This document shows, in pieces, positions 15,344-23,945 of a DNA stretch of 64,000 bases. The stretch's first letter is position 1; every line of letters starts with the position of its first letter. The notes beneath the pieces are model-generated. The model was not told the origin of the DNA. It searched no databases and was given only the letters and a program-made list of their open reading frames with translations. This stretch comes from an uncultured Eubacteriales bacterium (GTDB lineage: Bacteria > Bacillota > Clostridia > Peptostreptococcales > Anaerovoracaceae). Made by a program: the position numbers and the translations under genes. The stretch spans positions 1 to 64,000 of the forward strand of contig CADADV010000005.1 of the NCBI GenBank assembly GCA_902786815.1, read 5' to 3'.

Positions 15344-16102
15344 CTAGCGTCTTGCCGGTATTCCTGCTTTTGCCATTGCCTCTTTCAGGTCCGCGATCTC
15401 CACTTCTTTGAAATGGAAGATGCTCGCTGCCAGCCCCGCGTCGATGTCGGGGATCTCGGTGAACAGTTCGATGAAGTCTTCGATGCAGCCAGCCCCGCCG
15501 GAGGCGATGACCGGTACGTTGACCGCGTCGCAGACTGCTTTCAGCAGCGGAATGTCGAAGCCTTGTTTCACGCCGTCCGTATCGATGGAGTTGACGACGA
15601 CCTCCCCGGCGCCTGCGTCGACGCAGCGTTTGATCCAGTCGATGGCCTCCATGCCGGTGTTCTCCCGGGCGCCCTTGGCGAAGACCCGGTAGACCCCGTC
15701 GATCAGGGAAACGTCCACGGACAGGACGACGCACTGGTCGCCGTAGAGTCTGGCCGCTTCACCGATGATGGACGGATTGCGGATGGCTCCTGAGTTGACG
15801 CTGACTTTGTCTGCGCCGCACTTGAGCACCCGGTCGAAGTCTTCGATGGTGCTGATGCCGCCGCCGACTGTCAGCGGGATGAAAACGTTGGACGCTGTCT
15901 CGGTCAGGATCTCCGTGAACAGCTTCCGTCCGTCGCTGGACGCGGTGATATCGTAGAACACCAACTCGTCCGCGCCGGCGTCTGTATAGAACTTCGCCAG
16001 TTCCACCGGCGATGAAACATCGTTCAGATCCTTGAACTTGGTTCCTTTGACGACCCTGCCGTCTTTTACATCCAGACAGGGGATGATTCTCTTTGTGATC
16101 AT
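15344..16102 (-). CDS. hisF: Imidazole glycerol phosphate synthase, cyclase subunit, 252 aa
   Basis: This beta/alpha-barrel partner of HisH uses ammonia to make imidazole glycerol phosphate and AICAR. The start IPCLDVKDGRVVKG carries the catalytic D11; GGGIST, SVNSGAI and SVDVSLIDG form the phosphate-binding and catalytic loops. Length and motifs are those of a normal HisF. It begins 10 bases after hisA. Confidence 0.96.
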   Translation of the reverse strand: MITKRIIPCLDVKDGRVVKGTKFKDLNDVSSPVELAKFYTDAGADELVFYDITASSDGRKLFTEILTETASNVFIPLTVGGGISTIEDFDRVLKCGADKVSVNSGAIRNPSIIGEAARLYGDQCVVLSVDVSLIDGVYRVFAKGARENTGMEAIDWIKRCVDAGAGEVVVNSIDTDGVKQGFDIPLLKAVCDAVNVPVIASGGAGCIEDFIELFTEIPDIDAGLAASIFHFKEVEIADLKEAMAKAGIPARR

Positions 16103-16112
16103 ATTGCCTCCT

Positions 16113-16835
16113 CTATCGCGCAGCCTCTGCCGCCGCGATTGCTTCTTTCAGGTCAATGGCTCCTGTGTAGTACGCCTTGCCGATGATGGCGCCGTAAAGT
16201 CCCCGGGCGGCCAGCCGCTTCACATCGTCAATGGACGATACACCGCCGGACGCCACCAGCTGCATTCCGAGCCGTGCGGACAGTTCCTCGTAAAGCCCAT
16301 GGTTCGTGCCTTTCATGGCGCCGTCCTTGGAAATGTCCGTCACGATGATGGTCGTCACGCCCAGCGCCTGCATCTGTTCACAGAAGTCAACCGCCGTCAG
16401 CTGGGTCTTCTCCGTCCAGCCCTTGATCGCCACATAGCCGTCCTTCAGGTCGATGCCGACGGCGATCTTCTCTCCGTACGCCGCTACAGCTTCCTCCAGA
16501 AACGCCCGGTCTGTCACCGCCGCTGTTCCCAGGATCACCCGGTCGATGCCGGCGTCCATGTAGCGGCGGATCACATCCATGCTTCGGATGCCGCCGCCGA
16601 TCTCGCAAAAGCACCCGCTGGCTTCCTTGATCCGGCATACCGTATCGAAGTTCGGCGTGGTGCCGTCCTTGGCGCCCTCCAGATCGACGATGTGTATGTA
16701 CTCTGCTCCTGCCGCCGCGAAGTCTCTTCCGATCTGCGGCGGATCGTCGCTGTATATGGTCATGTCCTCGTACCTGCCGCGCAAAAGCCGTACCGCTTTG
16801 CCGTCAAACAGGTCGATGGCAGGGAATATCTTCAT
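16113..16835 (-). CDS. hisA: ProFAR isomerase, 240 aa
   Basis: This beta/alpha-barrel isomerase opens the ribose of ProFAR to give PRFAR, the substrate of HisF/HisH. The N-terminal FPAIDLFDGKAVRLLRG contains the catalytic Asp of the first half, and TDISKDGAMKG contains that of the second half. GGGIRS is the phosphate loop. It lies between hisH (18 bases upstream) and hisF, and it resembles HisF in sequence, as expected from their shared ancestry. Confidence 0.96.
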   Translation of the reverse strand: MKIFPAIDLFDGKAVRLLRGRYEDMTIYSDDPPQIGRDFAAAGAEYIHIVDLEGAKDGTTPNFDTVCRIKEASGCFCEIGGGIRSMDVIRRYMDAGIDRVILGTAAVTDRAFLEEAVAAYGEKIAVGIDLKDGYVAIKGWTEKTQLTAVDFCEQMQALGVTTIIVTDISKDGAMKGTNHGLYEELSARLGMQLVASGGVSSIDDVKRLAARGLYGAIIGKAYYTGAIDLKEAIAAAEAAR

Positions 16836-16853
16836 TCGTATGTGCCTCCTATT

Positions 16854-17477
16854 CTACAGTTCGCAGAACGCCTGCAGGATCTTCAGTCCGACAGCGCCGC
16901 TCTTTTCGGGGTGGAACTGGCATCCGTAGACATTGCCGTCGGCAACAGCCGCCGTCAGCTCCGCTCCGTATTCGGTCACAGCAATCGTGCTGTCCGCACA
17001 GTCTGCCGCGTAGTAGGAATGTACGAAGTAAACGTGATCCCCTTCTTTGATGTACTTGAACAGAGGCTCTGCGCCTTCTGCCGCACGGCCCCGGAATTCG
17101 AGAGCGTTCCAGCCGATGTGCGGGATCTTATAAGAGTCCGGTGCCACGCCCTTGATAGGCACGACATTTCCTTTGATGAGGCCAAGGCCTTCATGCTCGC
17201 CGTACTCATAGCTTTTCTCCAGAAGAAGCTGCATGCCGAGGCAGATGCCCATCAGGGGCTTTCCTGCTTTTGCCTGGGCTGTTACGATGTCCGCCATTCC
17301 GGACTCGCGCAGTTTCTTCGCCGCGTCCTCATAGGCGCCGACGCCCGGCAGAATGATCTGGTCTGCCGCTTCGATCAGCGCAGGATCCGCTGTGACGACA
17401 GCCTCCTGCCCGATGTATTTGCATGAACTCTGCAGGGAAAACAGATTCCCCACGCCGTAATCAATGATCGCTATCAC
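16854..17477 (-). CDS. hisH: Imidazole glycerol phosphate synthase, glutaminase subunit, 207 aa
   Basis: This class I glutamine amidotransferase supplies ammonia to HisF. The catalytic cysteine is C79 in GICLGMQLL, and the His/Glu pair lies in CQFHPEKSG (about 185-193). PGVGAY (44-49) forms the oxyanion strand. Its ATG overlaps the last base of hisB, so the two genes are translationally coupled. Confidence 0.96.
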   Translation of the reverse strand: MIAIIDYGVGNLFSLQSSCKYIGQEAVVTADPALIEAADQIILPGVGAYEDAAKKLRESGMADIVTAQAKAGKPLMGICLGMQLLLEKSYEYGEHEGLGLIKGNVVPIKGVAPDSYKIPHIGWNALEFRGRAAEGAEPLFKYIKEGDHVYFVHSYYAADCADSTIAVTEYGAELTAAVADGNVYGCQFHPEKSGAVGLKILQAFCEL

Positions 17478-18064
17478 TATAGAACTCCTTTCGTGGACGG
17501 TATTTCATCTGCAAAAGCTTCCTCGACTCTGACTGCCTGCCGGGCGGACCGTGCCGCCGACTTGAATGCGCCCTCGATGATGTGGTGGGAATTGGTCCCG
17601 GCGAGTTTGCGGATATGCAGATTGCACGCCGCGCTTCTGGCAAAAGCCATCCAGAACTCTTCCACCAGCTCCGTGTCGAAGGTCCCGACCTTCGCCGTCG
17701 GGATGTCCAGATCGAACCCCAGATAACATCTGCCGGAAAAGTCGATGGCCGTCAGGATGAGGGACTCGTCCATGGGGATGATGGCGCTGCCGTAGCGGTT
17801 GATGCCCTTCTTGTCCCCAAGGGCCTGCGAGAAGGCATCCCCCAGGGCGATGCCGATGTCCTCGACAGTATGGTGATCATCCACATACGTGTCTCCCTCG
17901 CACTTCACAGTCAGGTCGAACCGGCCGTGTTTGGCAAACAGGGTCAGCATGTGATCGAGAAATCCCACTCCCGTGTCGATGTTTGACTCGCCTTTGCCGT
18001 CGAGCTCGAGCTTCAGCGCGATGTCCGTCTCTGCTGTTTTTCTGTTGATCTCTGCGTTTCTCAT
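17477..18064 (-). CDS. hisB: Imidazoleglycerol-phosphate dehydratase, 195 aa
   Basis: This manganese enzyme dehydrates imidazole glycerol phosphate. The metal-binding motifs HMLTLFAKH, DHHTVEDIGIALG and SHHIIEGAFKS are intact. The protein is monofunctional and lacks the N-terminal phosphatase of enteric HisB; hisJ in the same operon covers that step. It overlaps hisC by 4 bases and meets hisH end to start. Confidence 0.96.
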   Translation of the reverse strand: MRNAEINRKTAETDIALKLELDGKGESNIDTGVGFLDHMLTLFAKHGRFDLTVKCEGDTYVDDHHTVEDIGIALGDAFSQALGDKKGINRYGSAIIPMDESLILTAIDFSGRCYLGFDLDIPTAKVGTFDTELVEEFWMAFARSAACNLHIRKLAGTNSHHIIEGAFKSAARSARQAVRVEEAFADEIPSTKGVL

Positions 18065-19167
18065 TTCAGTTCCTCTATTACCTCTCCGAGAACCTTCAGG
18101 AATACATCCATCTGTTCTCTGCTTCCGATGGTGACTCTGTTGTACTGGGCCATCCGCGGCTTCGTGAAGTGGCGGATCAGCACGCCGCGCCGCTTCATTT
18201 CCTCGTAGATCTGCCCGCCGTCCACCTGCGGATGCTTCATGAATATGAAGTTTGCAGACGAATCTGTGAGCGCAAAACCCATGGCGTTGAGCCGTTCCTG
18301 CGTATATCGCCTATTAGCGATGACCGATTCGCAGTTTCTGCGGATCATTTCCTCCTCCTCGAGGACGCCCAGGCCGGCTGCCTGTGTCATCGCATTGATA
18401 TTGTACGGATTCGTTGAGTTCCGGATCGTGTTCAGATCCCGGATGATCTCAGCAGACGCGACGCCGAATCCAAGTCTGGCGCCTGCCAGCGAACGGGATT
18501 TGGAGAACGTCTGTATGATCAGAAGATTGTCGTACTTCTCAAGCAAAGGCAGGCAAGTCTCCGCACCGAAATCCACATAGGCCTCATCCACGACCACAAG
18601 GTCATCCGGATTGCCGCGGATGATCTCCTCGATCTGATCGCGGCTCAGTGCGATCCCGGTATGGGCGTTCGGATTGGCGATGAAGATCGTGCCGCCGGCA
18701 CCGATGTAGCCTGCCGGGTCGATCCGGAGATCCTCATCGAGGGGGATCTCACGGTAGGGGACGCCGTTCATATCCGCGAATACCGGATAGAACCCGTAGG
18801 TGATGTCCGGAAATACGGCCGGTTTCTCACTGCTGCAGTATGCCATGAAAGCGAAGTTGAGCACTTCATCCGAGCCGTTGGTGATGATCACGTTCTCCCG
18901 CGTGAAGGCTGGTGCCTCTGCTGCGGCGCCCGCGCCCGCGCACTGGGCGGACAGCATCTCCGCCAGTTTTTCCGACAGGACCCGGCAGTCCGGGTCCGAA
19001 TACAGCTGCAGGCGCTCTGCCGCCTGAGATGCTTTTGCTATAGCCGCGGGAGGCGGCGGGAAGGGAGATTCGTTGGTGTTGAGCTTCACATACTGCTGGT
19101 CCTGAGGCTGTTCCCCGGGAACGTATGGTTCAAGGTCTTTATATCTGTCGCTTAAAAATCTGCTCAT
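18061..19167 (-). CDS. hisC: Histidinol-phosphate aminotransferase, 368 aa
   Basis: This class I/II aminotransferase uses pyridoxal phosphate to convert imidazole acetol phosphate to histidinol phosphate. The substrate segment KLNTNESPFPPPP is at the N-terminus, VVDEAYVDFG holds the cofactor Asp, and TFSKSRSLAGARLG carries the Schiff-base lysine (near 222). Length is normal. It overlaps hisG and hisB by 4 bases on each side, a sign of tight coupling. Confidence 0.95.
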   Translation of the reverse strand: MSRFLSDRYKDLEPYVPGEQPQDQQYVKLNTNESPFPPPPAAIAKASQAAERLQLYSDPDCRVLSEKLAEMLSAQCAGAGAAAEAPAFTRENVIITNGSDEVLNFAFMAYCSSEKPAVFPDITYGFYPVFADMNGVPYREIPLDEDLRIDPAGYIGAGGTIFIANPNAHTGIALSRDQIEEIIRGNPDDLVVVDEAYVDFGAETCLPLLEKYDNLLIIQTFSKSRSLAGARLGFGVASAEIIRDLNTIRNSTNPYNINAMTQAAGLGVLEEEEMIRRNCESVIANRRYTQERLNAMGFALTDSSANFIFMKHPQVDGGQIYEEMKRRGVLIRHFTKPRMAQYNRVTIGSREQMDVFLKVLGEVIEELK

Positions 19168-19808
19168 TCGATGATCTCCTCCAGTTTCTGCGTGATAGTC
19201 TCGATCTGTTTTGTCTTGAATTTGAAACTGGACTTGTTCGCGATCAGACGGGCGCTGATCTTAGCGATCTCTTCCACGACCTCCAGGTGGTTTTCACGGA
19301 GGGTCGTGCCGGTTTCCACCAGATCCACGATGACATCCGAAAGCCCGAGGATCGGCGCCAGTTCGATGGAGCCGTTCAGGTGGATGATGTCGATGTCCGT
19401 ACCGGAGGCCGCATAGAATTCCCTGGCTACGTTCACGAACTTGGTGGCGACTCTCAGCTCATTGTCCCGGTCGTACCGGAAACCCTCAGGGCCTGCGACC
19501 GCCATGCGGCACTTGCCCACGTTCAGATCCAGCAGCTCGTATACATTGGATCTGGCTTCCATCAGGATGTCTTTGCCGACTACGCCGATATCCGCCGCGC
19601 CGCGCTCGACATAGATGGCGACGTCGGAGGGCTTCACCCAGAAGTAGCGCACGCCGGCGTCGGGGTTTTCGAAGACGAGTTTACGGTTCTTTTCCTTGAT
19701 CGACGGGCACTCGAAGCCGGCCTTTTCGAACATGTCGTAGACCTTGTCTCCCAGTCTGCCTTTCGGAAGTGCGATGTTGACCATTTTTACCTTTTTCGTG
19801 TCAGTCAC
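19164..19808 (-). CDS. hisG: ATP phosphoribosyltransferase, short form, 214 aa
   Basis: It catalyses the first, committed step of histidine synthesis. The protein begins NIALPKGRLGDKVYDMFEKA and has the PRPP-binding region DLVETGTTLRENHL near 165-178. The C-terminal regulatory domain of long HisG is absent, so it should need HisZ, encoded directly upstream and overlapping by 4 bases, for activity and for feedback control by histidine. Confidence 0.95.
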   Translation of the reverse strand: MTDTKKVKMVNIALPKGRLGDKVYDMFEKAGFECPSIKEKNRKLVFENPDAGVRYFWVKPSDVAIYVERGAADIGVVGKDILMEARSNVYELLDLNVGKCRMAVAGPEGFRYDRDNELRVATKFVNVAREFYAASGTDIDIIHLNGSIELAPILGLSDVIVDLVETGTTLRENHLEVVEEIAKISARLIANKSSFKFKTKQIETITQKLEEIIE

Positions 19809-20788
19809 TTGATCTCCACCTCCTCACCGTCGAATTTCGAGAGCTTGCCGAGGCTGTCGATATACACGCCGAAGCCGATGGCCTTCGAGGTCCGCTTCAT
19901 GCTCTTCATCAGTTTATCGTACTGGCCGCCGGAAATAACGCCGTCCGGCACGCCGGCCGCAAAGCCTTTGAAGATGATTCCGTTGTAGTATTTCAGGTCT
20001 CCCACAACGGAAAAGTCGATGTTCAGCATTTCCTCAAGCCCCGCCTCGCGGAAGGCTTCGACGATTTCTCTCAATGCACCGATGCTTTTCGCAAAGGCAC
20101 TCTTTTCTTCAGATGAGAAAATCGGGGTTTCCAGGAACGCCTGCTCCAGCTGCGGGATCACTTCTTCCGGATCGCCGTAGGTCGTCACCAGGGCGTTCAG
20201 GAGCTCGGCTCTTGCCGGACCCAGATCGACCTCTCTGCAGACCCTCTTCAGCCCGTGCGCGTTCTTGCTGCTGATGCATTCGGTGATCTGTTCCTCTGCG
20301 TCTCTGGACAGGCTGCAGCTTTCGAGGAGCTGGGTCAGGATGTCCAGATTGGAGACGTCCAGCTTCGGCTCGTCGCTTAAGACCTGCAGGCTCTCCGCAG
20401 CGAGCAGCAGCACCTCGCTGATGCACGCGCTGTCCACCGCACCCAGGCACTCCAGCCCGACCTGCATGATCTCCTTGAAATAGTGGGTCTTCGGAGAGAC
20501 TCTATAAATATTTTCGTTGTAGTAAAGTTTGATGATCCGGTTTCCGATGTGCCGGTTGTTTTTGACGATGGACAGGGTGACGTCCGGTTTCAGTGCCATC
20601 AGCATGCCGTCTGTATCTGTGAAGGTTATGATCTGCCCGGAATCCAGGAAGTCCATATTAGAGGCATACAGCTCGAACTCTTCGAACTTACTCATCCTGT
20701 ACATGGAAAAGCCATGACTTGCGTACAGCTGTCTGAGGGCAAACATGGCTTTTTCTTTGTTACTGAATATTTCCTGATTGATGATCAT
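19805..20788 (-). CDS. hisZ: ATP phosphoribosyltransferase regulatory subunit, 327 aa
   Basis: This is a paralogue of histidyl-tRNA synthetase without tRNA-charging function that forms a hetero-octamer with short HisG. Visible signs are the class II synthetase-like core (YRMSKFEEFELY, MLMALKPDVTLSIVKN and the YNENIYRV strand) and the C-terminal YYNGIIFKGFAAG segment. The anticodon-binding domain of true HisS is missing and the length fits HisZ. It is separated from hisD by 44 bases that hold a 22-bp palindrome. Confidence 0.93.
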   Translation of the reverse strand: MIINQEIFSNKEKAMFALRQLYASHGFSMYRMSKFEEFELYASNMDFLDSGQIITFTDTDGMLMALKPDVTLSIVKNNRHIGNRIIKLYYNENIYRVSPKTHYFKEIMQVGLECLGAVDSACISEVLLLAAESLQVLSDEPKLDVSNLDILTQLLESCSLSRDAEEQITECISSKNAHGLKRVCREVDLGPARAELLNALVTTYGDPEEVIPQLEQAFLETPIFSSEEKSAFAKSIGALREIVEAFREAGLEEMLNIDFSVVGDLKYYNGIIFKGFAAGVPDGVISGGQYDKLMKSMKRTSKAIGFGVYIDSLGKLSKFDGEEVEIK

Positions 20789-20803
20789 TCTTGTGCTCCC
20801 TAG

Positions 20804-20825
20804 CGGGGCGGGCGCGCCCGCCCCG
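20804..20825. repeat. Perfect GC-only palindrome between hisD and hisZ
   Basis: Twenty-two consecutive G/C bases form an exact palindrome centred on GCGCGC. In the his transcript it would fold into a very stable stem immediately after the hisD stop. There is no following T-run, so it looks more like an RNA-processing or mRNA-stability element than a terminator. Confidence 0.7.
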
Positions 20826-20832
20826 TCCCGGT

Positions 20833-22101
20833 CTATTCAAATCGGCTCAGTATGGACCTGGCGTGTCCTTCGAGCCCCTCTTCTCTGGCCAGCAGCGCCA
20901 CCTTATCCTTGGCGTATTCGAGAGCTGCCGGGTCATAGAAGGTCAGTGACATTTTCTTGGTGAAGTCGTCTACAGTCAGAGGACTTGCAAATCTCGCGGT
21001 GCCCGAAGTGGGCAGCGTATGGTTCGGTCCTGCGAAGTAGTCGCCAAGTGCTTCCGGACAGTTTTTGCCTACAAACACCGATCCGGCGTTTTCGATCTTG
21101 TCGGCGTACTTCTCCGCATCGTCCAGGAACAACTCCAGATGCTCCGGAGCCAGCTTGTTGGCAAGGTCGATCGCCTCATCGATCGTATCCGCGATGATGA
21201 TCTTGCCGTTGACTTCGATGGACTCCTTGGCGATGTCCTGCCGCGGCAGATCCGCCAGCTGCATTTCAAGCTGCTCCGCGGTTCTTTCTGCCACGAATTG
21301 ATCTGTTGTGATCAGCACGGCTGTCGCCATCCTGTCATGCTCTGCCTGTGACAGCATATCAGCTGCCACAATGCGCGCGTCGCTGCCTTTGTCCGCAATG
21401 ACAAGTACTTCGCTCGGTCCTGCGATGAGATCGATTCCGACCTGTCCGAAGACCTGCCGCTTCGCTTCCGCTACATAGGCGTTTCCGGGTCCTACGATCT
21501 TGTCCACCATCGGAACAGACTCCGTCCCGTAGGCCAGCGCAGCTACTGCCTGGGCGCCGCCGATGCGGAACACTCTGTCAACGCCGGCGATCTTCGCCGC
21601 CGCCAGAATAACAGGCGCAATGCAGCCGTCCTTAGACGGTGGAGATACCATAACGATCTCCCCAACGCCGGCGATCTTCGCCGGGATCGCGTTCATCAGA
21701 ACGGTCGACGGGTACGCCGCCGTGCCGCCCGGAATATAGATGCCGACTCTCTTCAGTGGAATCACCTTCTGGCAGAGCTTCACGCCGTCTTCCTCGAGGA
21801 CATAGCCTTCCTTGAGCTGTGCTTTATGATAAAAGGCGATCCGGTCGGCTGCCTCCTGCAGTGTCTCTATGACCTCTGCCGGCACCTCCGCTACCGCTGC
21901 ATCGATCTCCTCCTTCGTGAGTTCCAGATCCTTTATATCCGCGCCGTCCAGCGTCTTGGTGTAATTCTTCAGGGTCGGGTCCCCGCCCATCTTCACACCA
22001 AAAACGATCTCTGAAACGACCTGGCTGACATCTCTGCCGGATCTGTCTCTGATCAGTACGTCGTCCAATACGTATTCGCCTTTTTTCAGAATCTTGATCA
22101 T
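20833..22101 (-). CDS. hisD: Histidinol dehydrogenase, 422 aa
   Basis: This zinc enzyme oxidises histidinol to histidine in two NAD-dependent steps. Family segments present include RVGIYIPGGTAAYPSTVLM, GPGNAYVAEAKRQVFG, DLIAGPSEVLVIAD, ADMLSQAEHD and APEHLEL, with zinc-binding Gln/His residues in place. AAGGAG precedes the ATG. It is the first gene of the operon, which is an uncommon first position for hisD; the strong promoter at 22201-22229 lies about 100 bases upstream. Confidence 0.96.
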   Translation of the reverse strand: MIKILKKGEYVLDDVLIRDRSGRDVSQVVSEIVFGVKMGGDPTLKNYTKTLDGADIKDLELTKEEIDAAVAEVPAEVIETLQEAADRIAFYHKAQLKEGYVLEEDGVKLCQKVIPLKRVGIYIPGGTAAYPSTVLMNAIPAKIAGVGEIVMVSPPSKDGCIAPVILAAAKIAGVDRVFRIGGAQAVAALAYGTESVPMVDKIVGPGNAYVAEAKRQVFGQVGIDLIAGPSEVLVIADKGSDARIVAADMLSQAEHDRMATAVLITTDQFVAERTAEQLEMQLADLPRQDIAKESIEVNGKIIIADTIDEAIDLANKLAPEHLELFLDDAEKYADKIENAGSVFVGKNCPEALGDYFAGPNHTLPTSGTARFASPLTVDDFTKKMSLTFYDPAALEYAKDKVALLAREEGLEGHARSILSRFE

Positions 22102-22200
22102 CTATCTTTCTCCTTTAAATATAGTTTTACTGTGTTTGATTATTATTGCGCTCCTGTTGCTTCAGCGCTTTACCCAAATAAATAATTAAACAGCTACACT

Positions 22201-22229
22201 AATATAACGCTTCCGCCCTTATCTGTCAA
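22201..22229 (-). promoter_or_regulatory. Promoter of the his operon
   Basis: On the minus strand TTGACA (22224-22229) and TATATT (22201-22206) are exactly 17 bases apart. The roughly 93-base leader contains a small GCGCT/AGCGC hairpin but no His-rich leader peptide or T-box that I can see. Confidence 0.8.
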
Positions 22230-22282
22230 GGGGCGCACGGGATTAAATACTGTTTAGGTACAATCCCCGTACAATCCGATGC

Positions 22283-22315
22283 AATATAAAACCCGCCCGC
22301 GAAAACGCGGACGGG
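22283..22315 (-). terminator. Terminator of the hut operon/gntR
   Basis: On the minus strand CCCGTCCGCG and CGCGGGCGGG form a 10-bp stem with one mismatch-tolerant G-T pair around TTTT, followed by TTTTATATT. It lies 28 bases after the gntR stop and separates the degradative operon from the his promoter. Confidence 0.85.
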
Positions 22316-22342
22316 TGCGATGTGTTTTCTCTACATCCAATG

Positions 22343-22999
22343 TTACAGCCACCTTGCTTCAGCTCTCTTGGCTGCAGCTTCCAGATGCCGTGCGACCGCC
22401 TCTTTCGCGGCATCTTCGTCGCCGGCGTCTACAGCCTCGTAAATGCATTTGTGTTCTTCCAGGATCTCCGGCAGATTCTCCCGTCTGGCAAGGATCCCCT
22501 GCCGGGCCAGATCGATGTACTCCTGGTAAGACCTTAACGCCTGGGTGATGAACCTGCTCCTGGCCATCTGATACAGGACATTGTTGAACTCCTCATCGGC
22601 CTGGATGAGTTTCTCCACCATCCCGCTGGCAGTATAAAGACTCATGACTTCAAGCTGCTCCCTAAGCTTTGCCATGTCTTCATCCGTCTTGTTTTTGATT
22701 GCCCAGGCTACAGCCAGCTGTTCGACTGCGATCCTGACGGCATAGATGTCCTGCAGATCGTTTTGCTCGAATCCTTTGGCGAAACAGCCTTTATTCGGAA
22801 CATATTCGATAAGGTTTTCCTTCGTCAGCTGCTTGAACGCTTCCCTTACCGGCGTCCTGCTGACCTTGAGTTCCTTGGCGATCTTGTTTTCCACCAGCTT
22901 TTCGCCGATGGAGTATTCGCCGTTTATGATCCTGCTTCTCAAAATCTGGACGATTTCGTCCGCCAGAGAGGATTCTCCCTTCAAAACCTGATCTGTCAT
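22343..22999 (-). CDS. GntR-family transcriptional regulator with FCD domain, 218 aa
   Basis: The N-terminal winged helix-turn-helix (about 10-75) has the GntR signature in ENKIAKELKVSRTPVREAFK. The C-terminal all-helical FCD domain (about 85-210) carries the metal/ligand positions D-E-E-F and the two downstream histidines (EEHK and ARHLE). FCD regulators bind organic acids or amino-acid-derived ligands. The gene closes the hut operon 49 bases after ftcD, so it probably controls histidine degradation with urocanate or a related compound as ligand; this is inferred from position only. Confidence 0.88.
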   Translation of the reverse strand: MTDQVLKGESSLADEIVQILRSRIINGEYSIGEKLVENKIAKELKVSRTPVREAFKQLTKENLIEYVPNKGCFAKGFEQNDLQDIYAVRIAVEQLAVAWAIKNKTDEDMAKLREQLEVMSLYTASGMVEKLIQADEEFNNVLYQMARSRFITQALRSYQEYIDLARQGILARRENLPEILEEHKCIYEAVDAGDEDAAKEAVARHLEAAAKRAEARWL

Positions 23000-23048
23000 A
23001 CGTCCTCACCTCCTACTAGCCACTCTGAAGATGGTCGTGATTTCAGCC

Positions 23049-23945
23049 TTACAGCAAGTGATTCTCGATGACCTGTACGTCCGGGTCAAAGTCTTCGATC
23101 TGCAGATAATACTCTGCTGCGTCAAAGAACGCCTTCATCGGAGCCAGTCCGATGACTTCTGTTCCGATCACGTTAACGCCGTATCTGGCAGCTTCTCTTC
23201 TGACAAGCTCCAGCACTCTGTGCAGCGGCGTGATGTTGAAGTTCGTCATGTTGATGGATACCTGTGCCACATTTCTCTCTTCAAGCAAAAGCCCCATAGC
23301 CTTGACGCACTTGAATCCGCCCTTGACTTCGCGGATGATGTTCGCGATGTTCTTGGCGATCTCGACATTGTCTGTTGCCAGGTTGATGTTGAACGCGATG
23401 AGAGGAGGTCTTGCGCCTACTGCTACAACGCCGCCGGTCGGGTGGATTCTCTGTCCGCCGAAATCCGGGCACCACTTGTCTTCCTTGACTTTCTCAGCCA
23501 TGCCTTCGAACTGGCCTTTTCTGATCTTCGCCAGATTCTTTCTGTGCTTGGCTGTTGCGGAATCTTCATAGAGGAATACCGGCAGATCCGCTTCAGCAGC
23601 GATTCTTTCGCCGACCCTCTTTGACAGCTCGATGCAGTCCTCTGTGGTCGCTTCCTTGATCGGAACGAACGGCATAACATCCACGCAGCCCATTCTCGGA
23701 TGTCCGCCTTCGTGCTTGGTGAGGTCGATCAGCTCAACGGCTTTCTTTGCCAGCTTGACGCTTGCCTCTTCACAGGCTTCCGGGCTTCCCATGTATGTGA
23801 TAACGGATCTGTTGTGTGTCTCGTCGGATGAGTAGTCGAGCAGTGTGCAACCCGGTGTGTTTCTGATCTGGTCCACGCACGCTTCGATTACTTCTTTATT
23901 TCTTCCTTCGCTGATGTTTGGTATGCTTTCGATAATTTTAGCCAT
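23049..23945 (-). CDS. ftcD: Glutamate formimidoyltransferase, 298 aa
   Basis: It transfers the formimino group of formiminoglutamate to tetrahydrofolate, the last carbon-releasing step of this histidine pathway. The start IIESIPNISEGRN and the segments KHEGGHPRMGCVDVMPFVP and GARPPLIAFNINLAT are typical of the formyltransferase domain. The cyclodeaminase half found fused in animals is here a separate gene (fchA) just upstream, whose stop codon overlaps the ftcD start by one base. Length fits the stand-alone bacterial form. Confidence 0.94.
   Translation of the reverse strand: MAKIIESIPNISEGRNKEVIEACVDQIRNTPGCTLLDYSSDETHNRSVITYMGSPEACEEASVKLAKKAVELIDLTKHEGGHPRMGCVDVMPFVPIKEATTEDCIELSKRVGERIAAEADLPVFLYEDSATAKHRKNLAKIRKGQFEGMAEKVKEDKWCPDFGGQRIHPTGGVVAVGARPPLIAFNINLATDNVEIAKNIANIIREVKGGFKCVKAMGLLLEERNVAQVSINMTNFNITPLHRVLELVRREAARYGVNVIGTEVIGLAPMKAFFDAAEYYLQIEDFDPDVQVIENHLL

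Noticed and set aside
16032-17426. 464-codon plus-strand open frame opposite hisA and hisH
   Set aside because: The minus strand encodes unmistakable HisA and HisH with overlapping operon structure; the plus frame is an artefact of GC-rich codon use.
22102-22200. T-box or histidine leader peptide in the his leader
   Set aside because: The leader is only about 93 bases, without the T-box sequence, a terminator, or a run of His codons.
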